A DNA stretch of 53,998 nucleotides. Source: Agathobacter sp. GTDB lineage: Bacteria; Bacillota; Clostridia; Lachnospirales; Lachnospiraceae. The translations under genes and the position numbers were made by a program. Positions 25,939-34,455 of the stretch are shown piece by piece (position 1 is the first letter of the stretch; each line of letters starts with the position of its first letter). The notes under the pieces are model-generated. The model saw nothing but the letters and a program-made list of their open reading frames with translations, ran no database searches and was not told the origin of the DNA. Location of the stretch: NCBI GenBank assembly GCA_022775045.1, contig JALFLB010000047.1, positions 1-53,998 on the forward strand, in the 5' to 3' direction.

Positions 25939-26079
25939 ATGAAACGAATCTGGGGATATACATTGTTTTGGTTTGGGGTGGGAATGATTGTGATGTATAT
26001 CATCGGCGGGGGAATTATCGGAATTTTACTGATTGCAGGAGCAATGCTTCTTTCTTATCTGTTGTTTTCTTGTCGATAG
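25939..26079 (+). CDS. 46-residue predicted membrane peptide
   Basis: A short open frame that encodes 46 residues, MKRIWGYTLFWFGVGMIVMY followed by IIGGGIIGILLIAGAMLLSY and LLFSCR. Two hydrophobic helices (about 5-20 and 21-42) are split by a glycine turn. A GGTGGGA site lies three bases before the ATG and begins directly after the gerW terminator T-run, so it would be expressed only by read-through. It has no family I can name, but a positively charged start, a good site and a hydrophobic composition favour a real small protein. It ends just before the rpmB terminator on the other strand. Confidence 0.5.
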   Translation: MKRIWGYTLFWFGVGMIVMYIIGGGIIGILLIAGAMLLSYLLFSCR

Positions 26080-26081
26080 GT

Positions 26082-26111
26082 AAAAAAAGAACCACCGCAA
26101 TGCGATGGTTC
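26082..26111 (-). terminator. Intrinsic terminator of rpmB
   Basis: On the minus strand an 8- to 10-bp GC-rich stem (between 26089 and 26111, with one G-U pair) is followed by T7, 12 bases beyond the rpmB stop. Confidence 0.8.
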
Positions 26112-26122
26112 CAAATTGTTTA

Positions 26123-26308
26123 CTAAGCTCTCTCAACTTTACCAGATCTAAGGCAGGAAGCACAAACATATAACTTCTGTGGTACTCCGTTTACCTTGCA
26201 ACTTACACGTTTGATGTTTGATTTCCAAATTTTATTAGATCTTCTATGAGAATGGCTGACATTGTTTCCATAATGTACGCCCTTTTCACAAATTGCACAC
26301 TTTGCCAT
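26123..26308 (-). CDS. rpmB: 50S ribosomal protein L28, zinc-ribbon (C+) form
   Basis: A 61-residue ribosomal protein of the large subunit. MAKCAICEKGVHYGNNVSHS and KLYVCASCLRSGKVERA are diagnostic. It retains two CxxC pairs (C4/C7 and C49/C52), the zinc-binding C+ version. AAGGAGG lies before the ATG. It has its own promoter and terminator and sits on the strand opposite to the asp23-fakA operon, which is the usual arrangement in Firmicutes. Confidence 0.97.
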   Translation of the reverse strand: MAKCAICEKGVHYGNNVSHSHRRSNKIWKSNIKRVSCKVNGVPQKLYVCASCLRSGKVERA

Positions 26309-26335
26309 GATATTGCACCTCCTTGCTTTTCATTC

Positions 26336-26354
26336 AGCTTGACTTATCCAAGCT
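26336..26354 (-). promoter_or_regulatory. Hairpin in the rpmB leader
   Basis: AGCTTG (26336-26341) and CAAGCT (26349-26354) form a perfect 6-bp stem with a 7-base loop, inside the leader of about 50 bases between the predicted promoter and the rpmB ribosome binding site. It may be a regulatory structure, but no known leader is recognised. Confidence 0.35.
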
Positions 26355-26366
26355 CACAACAAGAGT

Positions 26367-26395
26367 ATTCTATCAGATTCGTTTTTTAAATGCAA
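26367..26395 (-). promoter_or_regulatory. Predicted rpmB promoter
   Basis: On the minus strand TTGCAT (26390-26395), a 17-base spacer and TAGAAT (26367-26372). Confidence 0.6.
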
Positions 26396-26431
26396 GGAAA
26401 AATTATAAAAAAATGAAATAAATAGTATTTA

Positions 26432-26460
26432 TTTACAATTTATGAAAAAGTGGTTATAAT
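26432..26460 (+). promoter_or_regulatory. Promoter of the asp23-fakA-recG operon
   Basis: TTTACA (26432-26437), a 17-base spacer and a perfect TATAAT (26455-26460), 59 bases before the asp23 start. Confidence 0.75.
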
Positions 26461-26519
26461 ACGTATAGTTATATGATGTAATATCTGTGACATGGATTAC
26501 GGATTTTGGAGGTATGAGT

Positions 26520-26879
26520 ATGAAGGGACAGATGGATACCCAATATGGAAAAATCTTGATTGATGAGGACGTCATTGCCACCTATGCCGGTTCGGTTGCG
26601 GTTGAATGCTTTGGAATTGTTGGTATGGCTGCTGTTAATATGAAGGATGGGTTGGTTAAACTGCTAAAACGTGATTATCTGACTCATGGGATTAGCGTTG
26701 TTGTAGAGGGTGATAATCAGATTGCCATCGATTTTCACGTGATTGTTGCATATGGCGTCAGCATTCGCACGGTTTCTGATAATTTGATTGAGACCGTCAA
26801 ATATAAAGTAGAGTCCTTTACCGGTATGACAATCAACAAAATCAACATTTATGTTGAGGGCGTTCGTGTAATTGACTAG
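26520..26879 (+). CDS. Asp23/Gls24 family envelope stress protein
   Basis: A 119-residue member of the Asp23 family (YloU-like), cytoplasmic proteins linked to envelope stress and always found next to the DAK2/FakA gene. The pattern YGKILIDEDVIATYAGSVAV, ECFGIVGMAAVN and IAIDFHVIVAYGVSIRTVSD fits. I chose ATG 26520 because the GGAGG at 26508-26512 is seven bases upstream; ATG 26514 is too close. It is the first gene of an operon with fakA and recG. Confidence 0.92.
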   Translation: MKGQMDTQYGKILIDEDVIATYAGSVAVECFGIVGMAAVNMKDGLVKLLKRDYLTHGISVVVEGDNQIAIDFHVIVAYGVSIRTVSDNLIETVKYKVESFTGMTINKINIYVEGVRVID

Positions 26880-26892
26880 GGAGGATAAAAAA

Positions 26893-28551
26893 TTGGAAAT
26901 CACAAGTATAAATACAGAGGTACTGTCCAGAATGTTTCTCGCAGGTGCGAAGAATCTGGATGCAAAGAAGGAATGGATTAACGAACTGAATGTTTTTCCT
27001 GTTCCGGATGGTGATACAGGAACAAATATGTCAATGACGATTATGTCTGCAGCCAGAGAAGTAAGCAGTCTTACCAGTCCGTCGATGAAGGAGCTTGCCA
27101 AGGCAATTTCTTCAGGCTCCCTGCGCGGTGCCCGCGGTAATTCCGGTGTTATTTTATCCCAGCTTTTCCGGGGATTCTGTAAAGTGATTGCTGAATATGA
27201 GGAAGTGGATGTAACAATCTTAAGTGAAGCTTTCCAGAAAGCTGTCGAGACTGCTTACAAAGCAGTCATGAAGCCAAAGGAAGGCACGATTCTGACTGTT
27301 GCAAAGGGAGCAGCAGATAAGGCTCTTGAATTAGCGACAGAGACAGAAGATCTGGTTTATTTCTGTGATGAAGTGATTAAGCATGCTGAGTATGTGTTAA
27401 GTCAGACTCCGGAGATGCTTCCGGTATTAAAACAAGCAGGTGTAGTGGATTCTGGCGGACAGGGACTGGTACAGGTGTTAAAGGGAGCTTATGATTCTCT
27501 TCTTGGCAAGGAAATTGATTATGCGATTGAAGGCGCCTCTTCCACCCAGGTTGTAAAGATTTCTGCGCAGACGCAGGAAGAAATCAAATTCGGATATTGT
27601 ACCGAATTTATTATTGTATTGAACCGCCCGCTTTCCGATAAGGAGGAGCAGGAATACAAGGCATATCTGGAATCAATCGGGGATTCTATCGTAGTGGTAG
27701 CGGACGATGAGATTGTAAAAACTCACGTACATACCAACGATCCGGGTCTTGCAATCCAAAAGGCTCTTACTCATGGCTCTTTGAGTAAGATCAAGATTGA
27801 TAATATGCGTGAGGAACATCAGGAAAAGCTGATCAAGGATGCTGAAAAACTTGCAGCACAGCAGAAGGAAGAGGAGAAAGATGCTCCGAAGAAGCCAATC
27901 GGATTTATTTCCGTTTCCATTGGAGCCGGAATGAATGAAATTTTCCGTGGTCTGGGTGCCGATTACATTATCGAAGGCGGACAAACGATGAATCCGAGCA
28001 CGGAGGATATGTTAGAGGCAATTGATCATGTCAATGCAGAGCATATATTTATTCTTCCGAATAACAAGAATATTATTATGGCCGCTAATCAGGCAGCAGA
28101 GCTTGTCGAAGATAAAGAGATTATTGTTCTTCCGACTAAGACGATTCCACAGGGAATTGTTGCATTGGTCAACTATATTCCTGACTATTCTGCTGAGGAG
28201 AATAAGGAAATGATGCTGTCTGAGCTTGGCAGTGTGAAGACGGGGCAGGTAACCTATGCGGTCCGGGATACAGAGATTGATGGTATGGAAATCCATCAGG
28301 ATGATTACATGGGCATTGGGGATACATCCATTCTTGCGGTTGGTAAGAATTTGAAAGAAACCACACTGTCAATGATTGATGCCATGGTGGATGAAGATTC
28401 TGCAATTGTAAGTATTTATTTTGGAGAAGAGGCAACGGAGGAATCTGCACAGGAGATTGCCGCTGTGATTGAAGAAAAATATCCGGAGGTTGAAGTGGAA
28501 ATCAACAATGGCGGACAACCAATTTATTACTATGTAATTTCTGTTGAATAG
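26893..28551 (+). CDS. fakA: DAK2 domain fatty acid kinase, FakA-like
   Basis: A 552-residue protein resembling FakA (YloV), the kinase subunit that phosphorylates fatty acids held by FakB proteins. The N-terminal DhaL/DAK2 domain (about 5-205) has NVFPVPDGDTGTNMSMT, SGSLRGARGNSGVILSQ and GVVDSGGQGLVQVLKG. A middle domain and a DegV-like C-terminal domain follow (IGFISVSIGAGMNEIFRGLG, HIFILPNNKNIIMAANQAAE). It starts with TTG 26893, placed by the GGGAGG site eight bases upstream; an earlier TTG at 26872 has none. No fakB/degV gene is in the window. Confidence 0.9.
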   Translation: MEITSINTEVLSRMFLAGAKNLDAKKEWINELNVFPVPDGDTGTNMSMTIMSAAREVSSLTSPSMKELAKAISSGSLRGARGNSGVILSQLFRGFCKVIAEYEEVDVTILSEAFQKAVETAYKAVMKPKEGTILTVAKGAADKALELATETEDLVYFCDEVIKHAEYVLSQTPEMLPVLKQAGVVDSGGQGLVQVLKGAYDSLLGKEIDYAIEGASSTQVVKISAQTQEEIKFGYCTEFIIVLNRPLSDKEEQEYKAYLESIGDSIVVVADDEIVKTHVHTNDPGLAIQKALTHGSLSKIKIDNMREEHQEKLIKDAEKLAAQQKEEEKDAPKKPIGFISVSIGAGMNEIFRGLGADYIIEGGQTMNPSTEDMLEAIDHVNAEHIFILPNNKNIIMAANQAAELVEDKEIIVLPTKTIPQGIVALVNYIPDYSAEENKEMMLSELGSVKTGQVTYAVRDTEIDGMEIHQDDYMGIGDTSILAVGKNLKETTLSMIDAMVDEDSAIVSIYFGEEATEESAQEIAAVIEEKYPEVEVEINNGGQPIYYYVISVE

Positions 28552-28567
28552 ATATACAGGAGCTGTT

Positions 28568-30631
28568 ATGAATCAGAATTCAGCAATAACCACAATTAAA
28601 GGTATTGGCGAGAAAACTAAAGATTCATTTGCGAAAATGGGAGTATACACCGTTGGTGATATACTCCTTCATTTTCCCAGGACTTATGTCAAATATCCGA
28701 AGGCTGAGGCAATAGATGAAATCTCGTTTTTGTCAGAGGAACCGCATGCTATTGTTGCGAAGGTAATGCAGACACCATTGGTAAAAAACACCAGACGTAT
28801 GCAGGTAACACTTCTGACTATTGGTAGCAGCGGGCATAAGATTCAATTAGTCTGGTACCGTATGCCTTATATCAGAAATACACTGACATACGGACATTAT
28901 TTTGTATTCTATGGAAAAGTAACAGTGAGGGAAGGAAAATATACGATGGAGCACCCCGTCATCTACACCCCCGAAAACTACCAGAAAATACAAGAATGTT
29001 TTCTTCCTGTCTATTCCATTTCGGAGGGGGTCACCAATAATCTGATGATAAAAACCATTCGTCAGATTCTGGATGAGGAAATTCTGCTGACAGAGTATCT
29101 GCCAAAGGAAGTCCGTCAGACTCATGAATTGTGTGAGTATAATTATGCAATCAAACAGATCCATTTTCCGGATTCTATGGATACTTTGATTCAGGCGAGA
29201 AGACGTCTGGTCTTTGATGAATTTTTTATGTTCATCATGGGTATGCAGTATCAGAAAGAATGTAAACAAAAACACAAGAATGATTTTGTTCTGCAGGGGG
29301 AAGATTTTGTCTGGAAGCTGGTTCGGAAGCTTCCTTATCATTTGACCAATGCTCAGAAGAAAACTTTACAGGATTTGACAGAAAATATGCAAAGTTCTTA
29401 TGCTATGCAACGTTTGATTCAGGGAGATGTTGGTTCTGGAAAGACGATTATTGCATTTCTTTCCATGGCATGGTGCGCATCTAATGGATTTCAGTCTGCA
29501 ATCATGGCCCCTACGGAAGTGTTGGCCAGACAGCATTTTTCAACATTTCAAAAGTTATGTGAAGATTTTGAACTCGATTTCCCGGTTGTATTGCTTACAG
29601 GCTCTATGACAACAAAAGAGAAACAGATTGCATATGAAAAACTGGCATCCCGACCAAATGCGCTGATTGTTGGAACACATGCCCTGATTCAGGAAAAAGC
29701 TGTTTTTTTAAATCTTGCACTTGTCATTACGGATGAACAACATAGATTTGGGGTAAAGCAAAGAGATATTCTTGCAGGAAAAGGGCAGCATCCCCATATT
29801 CTTGTTATGAGTGCAACGCCTATTCCCAGGACACTTGCAATCATTATCTATGGAGATATGGATATTTCTGTGATCGATGAGGTGCCGGCACGAAGACTTC
29901 CTATCAAAAATTGTGTTGTAAATACTGCTTATCGCCCGAAAGCATATGAATTTATAACCGAACAGGTAAGGCAGGGGCATCAGGCTTATATTATTTGTCC
30001 GCTTGTGGAGGAAAGTGAAAATTCCGAAGGTGAGAATGTAACAGATTATGCCAGACAGCTTCAAACACAGTTGCCGCCAGACATCCGGATAGGAGTACTT
30101 CACGGCAGGATGAATAATGACAAAAAAAATATTGTGATGGAACAATTCGCCAGAGGGGAGATAGAAGTGCTTGTCTCTACAACAGTGGTTGAAGTTGGAG
30201 TAAATGTGCCGAATGCAACCGTTATGATGATTGAAAACGCAAATCGGTTTGGACTCGCACAGCTTCATCAGCTGCGCGGACGTGTAGGACGTGGAGATGC
30301 ACAATCCTACTGTATTATGGTCAATACCTCAGACACCAAAACTGCAAAAAAGCGGCTGGAAATTTTAAACCAATCCAATGATGGATTTTATATTGCGAGT
30401 GAAGATTTAAAACTACGCGGACCGGGCGACTTTTTTGGCATTCGTCAGAGCGGCGAACTGGCATTTCAGCTTGCAGACATCTATCAGGATGCGGAGATTC
30501 TTCAATGTGCATCGGAGGCTGTGAAAAATATTCTTGATAACGATCCTGACCTCAAAGCTGAGGAGAATAAGATCCTTCAAAATAGAATGAAACAGTTTAT
30601 TGAGAAACAGATTGGAAAGATGAATTTATAA
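28568..30631 (+). CDS. recG: ATP-dependent DNA helicase RecG
   Basis: A 687-residue replication-fork remodelling helicase. It has an N-terminal wedge/OB domain (TTIKGIGEKTKDSFAKMGVY, VWYRMPYIRN), a helicase core with Walker A in GDVGSGKTIIAFLSM, the DEQH box in VITDEQHRFGVKQ, SATPIPRTLA, and motif VI in QLRGRVGRGDAQSYCIM, plus the C-terminal hairpin motif (DFFGIRQSGELAF). Start ATG 28568 has ACAGGAG upstream; 28544 overlaps fakA without a site. It is the last gene of the asp23-fakA-recG operon. Confidence 0.96.
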   Translation: MNQNSAITTIKGIGEKTKDSFAKMGVYTVGDILLHFPRTYVKYPKAEAIDEISFLSEEPHAIVAKVMQTPLVKNTRRMQVTLLTIGSSGHKIQLVWYRMPYIRNTLTYGHYFVFYGKVTVREGKYTMEHPVIYTPENYQKIQECFLPVYSISEGVTNNLMIKTIRQILDEEILLTEYLPKEVRQTHELCEYNYAIKQIHFPDSMDTLIQARRRLVFDEFFMFIMGMQYQKECKQKHKNDFVLQGEDFVWKLVRKLPYHLTNAQKKTLQDLTENMQSSYAMQRLIQGDVGSGKTIIAFLSMAWCASNGFQSAIMAPTEVLARQHFSTFQKLCEDFELDFPVVLLTGSMTTKEKQIAYEKLASRPNALIVGTHALIQEKAVFLNLALVITDEQHRFGVKQRDILAGKGQHPHILVMSATPIPRTLAIIIYGDMDISVIDEVPARRLPIKNCVVNTAYRPKAYEFITEQVRQGHQAYIICPLVEESENSEGENVTDYARQLQTQLPPDIRIGVLHGRMNNDKKNIVMEQFARGEIEVLVSTTVVEVGVNVPNATVMMIENANRFGLAQLHQLRGRVGRGDAQSYCIMVNTSDTKTAKKRLEILNQSNDGFYIASEDLKLRGPGDFFGIRQSGELAFQLADIYQDAEILQCASEAVKNILDNDPDLKAEENKILQNRMKQFIEKQIGKMNL

Positions 30632-30661
30632 AAACAGGCCCCAAACGGGACCTGTTTTTTC
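30631..30661 (+). terminator. Intrinsic terminator after recG
   Basis: AAAACAGG plus CCC pairs with GGG plus CCTGTTTT (30631-30658, one bulge) and is followed by more T. It begins on the last base of the recG stop codon. Confidence 0.85.
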
Positions 30662-30692
30662 TTTTGTAAATTTTACGAATGGCGTCCGGGTT

Positions 30693-30890
30693 TTATTGCT
30701 GGGAATCGGTCTTTCCGGCCATCTGTCTTTCCTGCGCTTCAATCATTTTCTTGACCATATAACCGCCAACAGAACCATTCTGTTTTGCGGTCAGGTTACC
30801 GTTGTATCCGTTGCTAAGTGGAACTCCAAGCTCGTCCGCAACTTCATACTTAAAACGCTCTAATGATTTCTTTGTACTTCTGTTAGCCAT
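30693..30890 (-). CDS. Alpha/beta-type small acid-soluble spore protein
   Basis: A 65-residue DNA-binding spore protein that coats and protects DNA in the dormant spore. The family signatures are KYEVADELGVPL, near the germination protease site, and GSVGGYMVKKMIEAQ. A strong AAAGGAGGAAG site precedes the ATG, and a sigma-G-like promoter lies upstream. Direct evidence that the organism forms endospores. It is monocistronic and opposite in strand to recG. Confidence 0.95.
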   Translation of the reverse strand: MANRSTKKSLERFKYEVADELGVPLSNGYNGNLTAKQNGSVGGYMVKKMIEAQERQMAGKTDSQQ

Positions 30891-30930
30891 GCTTTTCTTC
30901 CTCCTTTGCGTTGTACTCTTGGTACACTTC

Positions 30931-30959
30931 TAGTATATGCAATGAAGAAAAGCGTATGC
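30931..30959 (-). promoter_or_regulatory. Sigma-G-like promoter of the SASP gene
   Basis: On the minus strand GCATA (30955-30959), a 17-base spacer and TATACTA (30931-30937). This fits the sigma-G pattern GCATR-N17/18-CATAMTA with one mismatch and suits a forespore-expressed gene. Confidence 0.65.
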
Positions 30960-31003
30960 TGGAAACTTTGGGCGCTTTTTACAAAATCTGACATTATAAA
31001 AAT

Positions 31004-32749
31004 TTATTCCACGAGAGTCAGATTACTGATGTCAGGATGTATGGTCAGAGAATAATTTGTGTAGTAGACAACAAATCCCGGAGCACTTCCGGCAGGTTTT
31101 TTCACATTTTTTTTCTGAAGATAATCAATCTCAATCTTATCGCTTTCACGTCCCTTGGAATAATAGCCGGCCAGCTTTCCAGCTTCCTCAAAAACGCGGT
31201 CCGGCATCTGCCCGTCTTTATTGTTCCTGACAATCACATGGGAACCAGGCATGCCTTTTGCATGAAACCACCAGTCGTTTCCTGTTGCAAATTTGAAAGT
31301 TAATTCATCATTCTGATAATTATTTTTACCGACATACATATCATAGCCGTCGGAGGAAAGATAATGAAACGGTTTACTTTTGATTTTTACTTTTTTCCCG
31401 CCCCGGTGTTTTTTAATAAAGCCATATTCCATCATTTCTTCCTTGATCTGGACAAGATCATCTGCTGAAAGTGCGATATCCAATGAATTCTGAATGGATT
31501 CCAGATGTTCAATCTGTCCTTTGGTTTCTGCCAGAAGGGTTTCGAGAGCTTCTGCAGTACGTTTCAGTTTTCCATAGCGATCAAAATATTTCTGCGAATT
31601 TTCACGTGCGGAGAGAGTCGGGTCGAGAGGAATATGAATTTCTTTGTTGTTATCATAAAAATTTTCGCATACCAGTTCTTTTGCACCATCTTCAAGATTG
31701 TAACCATATACATTGAGCAGTTCCCCGTATAGCTTATATTTTTCCCGCTTTTGAGAATCCTTCATCTGTTTTTGCTGGAGCTGATATTTTTTCTGGCTGC
31801 GCTCCAAAGCTGTAGATACAATGCGGCGTAAATCGGCAGATTTCTGATGAATGCGGCTATAGATATTCCGTTCGGAGTAGAAGACCTCCAGCACTCTGGA
31901 AATACTGTCGAACTCTTCCGTATCACAATCCTGATACATTGTGAGTATTACTGCAGAAAATTCCAATGGTTTTTGTCCTTTTCGTACAATCACCGGGTGA
32001 TAATCATTCTGGCGTATTTCATCAAAAAACCATGCGATATGGTTGACAAGATGACGGATGCTGTCATCACTATAAGAGGCAATAGGCTGGTCCCCATCTA
32101 AACCGGACCGAAAAGCAATTTCAGAGGCTATGAGAGGACTGATGCCCGTAAAACTGGTATAAATTGCTTTGGTAACAGTCATCGGTTTTCCGTGAATAAT
32201 TTCATAGATCTGATCACTGTCAATTGCCAGAGGGTCAAACTTGTCTTCCTGTGTGGATGGAATAAAGTAAGTTTTTCCGGGCAATACTTCGCGGAGGGAA
32301 CTGATTGCAGATGAAACATGTTTGATGCTGTCTATGATTGTTCCATCCTCATCACAGAAAATGATGTTGGAATGTTTCCCCATCAGTTCAACGATCAGTG
32401 TTTTGTGACACAAATCTCCCATTTCATTCAAATGCTCAATTTCAAAATTGATAATCCGTTCCATATGAGGCTGGTAAATTCTGATAATTCTGCCGTTCGC
32501 AATATGTTTGCGAAGCAGCATACAGAAAGTTGGTGCCTGTAACGGGCTGGTTTTATTCTCATCCGTCAGATATAGAAAAGGAAGAGAGGCACTTGCTGAG
32601 ATGGCAACACGATATTGAGTGCTTTTTCCTTTACAGGTTAAAAGCAGCTCATCATTTTCAGGTTGTGCAATCTTACTGATTTTGGTATTTAATACTGTCT
32701 CGTTCAGCTCGTGAACCAGACTTGCTATTACAATTCCATCAAAAGCCAT
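31004..32749 (-). CDS. rqcH: NFACT family protein RqcH (ribosome quality control)
   Basis: A 581-residue NFACT protein (Rqc2 homologue; older name fibronectin-binding protein), which binds obstructed 50S subunits and adds C-terminal alanine tails. The NFACT-N domain begins MAFDGIVIASLVHELNETVL; a long coiled-coil region spans about 290-450, and the C-terminal NFACT-R domain has SSDGYDMYVGKNNYQNDELT and DWWFHAKGMPGSHVIVRN. Start 32749 has an AGGAG site; upstream in-frame codons add 31 unconserved residues. Monocistronic, divergent from yicC. Confidence 0.93.
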   Translation of the reverse strand: MAFDGIVIASLVHELNETVLNTKISKIAQPENDELLLTCKGKSTQYRVAISASASLPFLYLTDENKTSPLQAPTFCMLLRKHIANGRIIRIYQPHMERIINFEIEHLNEMGDLCHKTLIVELMGKHSNIIFCDEDGTIIDSIKHVSSAISSLREVLPGKTYFIPSTQEDKFDPLAIDSDQIYEIIHGKPMTVTKAIYTSFTGISPLIASEIAFRSGLDGDQPIASYSDDSIRHLVNHIAWFFDEIRQNDYHPVIVRKGQKPLEFSAVILTMYQDCDTEEFDSISRVLEVFYSERNIYSRIHQKSADLRRIVSTALERSQKKYQLQQKQMKDSQKREKYKLYGELLNVYGYNLEDGAKELVCENFYDNNKEIHIPLDPTLSARENSQKYFDRYGKLKRTAEALETLLAETKGQIEHLESIQNSLDIALSADDLVQIKEEMMEYGFIKKHRGGKKVKIKSKPFHYLSSDGYDMYVGKNNYQNDELTFKFATGNDWWFHAKGMPGSHVIVRNNKDGQMPDRVFEEAGKLAGYYSKGRESDKIEIDYLQKKNVKKPAGSAPGFVVYYTNYSLTIHPDISNLTLVE

Positions 32750-32782
32750 TATTTTACTCCTAATATATACATTTTTCTCATA

Positions 32783-32812
32783 ATTATAGTACGAAATGAA
32801 AGAAAAATCCAA
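32783..32812 (-). promoter_or_regulatory. Predicted rqcH promoter
   Basis: On the minus strand TTGGAT (32807-32812), an 18-base spacer and a perfect TATAAT (32783-32788). Confidence 0.55.
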
Positions 32813-32819
32813 TGAATAT

Positions 32820-32848
32820 TTGACGAAACAAAAGATTAGCATTATAAT
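32820..32848 (+). promoter_or_regulatory. Promoter of the yicC-gmk-rpoZ operon
   Basis: TTGACG (32820-32825), a 17-base spacer and TATAAT (32843-32848), 47 bases before yicC. A near-consensus sigma-A promoter. Confidence 0.8.
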
Positions 32849-32895
32849 GAATTCATCTATGCGTAAGCTGGGAGTTTGATTAGGAGAAAATAAGA

Positions 32896-33774
32896 ATGAT
32901 CAAAAGCATGACAGGATTTGGGCGCTGTGAAGTTGCAGATGAGAAACGCAAGTTTACGGTTGAACTTAAATCTGTGAATCACAGGTATCTGGATGTGAAT
33001 ATCAAGATGCCCAAAAAGTTAAATTTTTTTGAAAGTGCTATCCGAAATCTGCTCAAAGAATACATTGAGCGCGGTAAAGTCGATGTCTATATTACTTATG
33101 AAGATTATACGGAAGATAATTATTCATTAAAATATAATGCGGCTCTGGCGGCCGAATATTTAAAATATTTAAATTCTATGGCTGAGGAATTCCAGCTCGA
33201 AAATGACATTCGGGTGAGTACCTTGTCCCGTTATCCTGATGTCTTTGTTATGGAAGAACAGGATATTGATGAAGAAGCGCTTTGGAACAGTCTGGAAAAA
33301 GCTCTTCGTGGAGCATGTGAACAATTTGTGGAAAGTCGGATACGGGAAGGGGAACATCTTAAGTGTGATCTCATCCTGAAACTTGATGAGCTGCTTTCCT
33401 GCGTGGATTTTATAGAGGAACGCTCTCCGCAGATTATGAAAGAGTACCGTACACATCTTGAGGAAAAAATCCAGGAGTTGCTGGGAGACCGTCAGATTGA
33501 TGATGCCCGTGTCGTTACGGAAGTTACCATCTATGCAGATAAAATTTGTGTAGATGAGGAGACGGTTCGGCTTCGCAGTCATATATCGACAGCAAAAGAA
33601 ACGCTGGAATCCGGAGGGGCAATCGGACGAAAGCTTGATTTTATTGCACAGGAGATGAATCGCGAAGCTAACACTATTCTTTCAAAGGCGAATAATATCG
33701 AGATTTCCGATGTGGGAATTAATTTGAAGACCGGTATTGAGAAGGTTCGTGAACAGATTCAGAATATTGAGTAA
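32896..33774 (+). CDS. yicC: YicC family endoribonuclease
   Basis: A 292-residue member of the YicC/YloC family, recently shown to be RNA endonucleases. It begins with the diagnostic MIKSMTGFGRCE and has SVNHRYLDVNIKMPK, EVTIYADKICVDEETVRLRS and the C-terminal DUF1732 region GRKLDFIAQEMNREANTI. First gene of an operon with gmk and rpoZ. In Bacillus remA lies between yicC and gmk; here only 16 bases separate them and remA is missing. Confidence 0.93.
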   Translation: MIKSMTGFGRCEVADEKRKFTVELKSVNHRYLDVNIKMPKKLNFFESAIRNLLKEYIERGKVDVYITYEDYTEDNYSLKYNAALAAEYLKYLNSMAEEFQLENDIRVSTLSRYPDVFVMEEQDIDEEALWNSLEKALRGACEQFVESRIREGEHLKCDLILKLDELLSCVDFIEERSPQIMKEYRTHLEEKIQELLGDRQIDDARVVTEVTIYADKICVDEETVRLRSHISTAKETLESGGAIGRKLDFIAQEMNREANTILSKANNIEISDVGINLKTGIEKVREQIQNIE

Positions 33775-33790
33775 ATAAGAGGATGAGTGA

Positions 33791-34453
33791 ATGGATAACA
33801 AAGGAAAATTAGTGGTGATTTCCGGTTTCTCCGGAGCAGGGAAAGGAACCCTTATGAAAGCCTTAATGGAGCAACATGGACAAGATTATGCATTATCTGT
33901 ATCTGCCACAACACGAGATCCAAGACCGGGAGAGCAGAATGGAGTTTCCTATTTTTTTGTGACGAAAGAAAAATTTGAAGAAATGATTGCTGCAGATGAA
34001 TTTGTAGAGTACGCCCGGTATGTGAATAATTATTACGGAACACCGAAGGCTTACGTTGAAGATCAAATGAATCTCGGTAAGAATGTGATTCTTGAGATTG
34101 AGATGCAGGGGGCACTCAAAATCAAAGAGAAATTCCCGGATGCCATTTTGCTGTTTGTTACGGCACCAGACGCAAATACCCTGCATATGCGTCTTGCAGG
34201 ACGGGGAACGGAAGCCCCGGATGTGATCGCAGCACGGCTTTCCCGTGCATATGAAGAATCCGAAGGAATTGAGAATTATGATTACTTAGTGGTAAACGAT
34301 ACTGTGGACAAAGCTGTCACATTGCTTGATGAGCTGATTCGCGATGAGCGTTCCGGCAACACTGAGCATAATCGCAGTCATCGGGTATCTGCTAATATAG
34401 AATTTATTAACAAAATGAGGGAAGAGCTTAAAAGCTTTTCGAAAGGAGAATAA
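33791..34453 (+). CDS. gmk: Guanylate kinase
   Basis: Phosphorylates GMP to GDP with ATP. The 220 residues contain the P-loop SGFSGAGKGTL, the GMP-binding TTRDPRPGEQNGVSYFFV, and YYGTPKAYVEDQMNLGKNVI with EIEMQGALKI. The length is slightly above the usual 205-210, through a C-terminal extension (SANIEFINKMREELKSFSKG). Followed after two bases by rpoZ. Confidence 0.96.
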   Translation: MDNKGKLVVISGFSGAGKGTLMKALMEQHGQDYALSVSATTRDPRPGEQNGVSYFFVTKEKFEEMIAADEFVEYARYVNNYYGTPKAYVEDQMNLGKNVILEIEMQGALKIKEKFPDAILLFVTAPDANTLHMRLAGRGTEAPDVIAARLSRAYEESEGIENYDYLVVNDTVDKAVTLLDELIRDERSGNTEHNRSHRVSANIEFINKMREELKSFSKGE

Positions 34454-34455
34454 AC

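Noticed and set aside
29708..30304. 198-codon minus-strand open frame inside recG
   Set aside because: Fully inside the conserved helicase core; its length reflects low GC codon bias, not coding.
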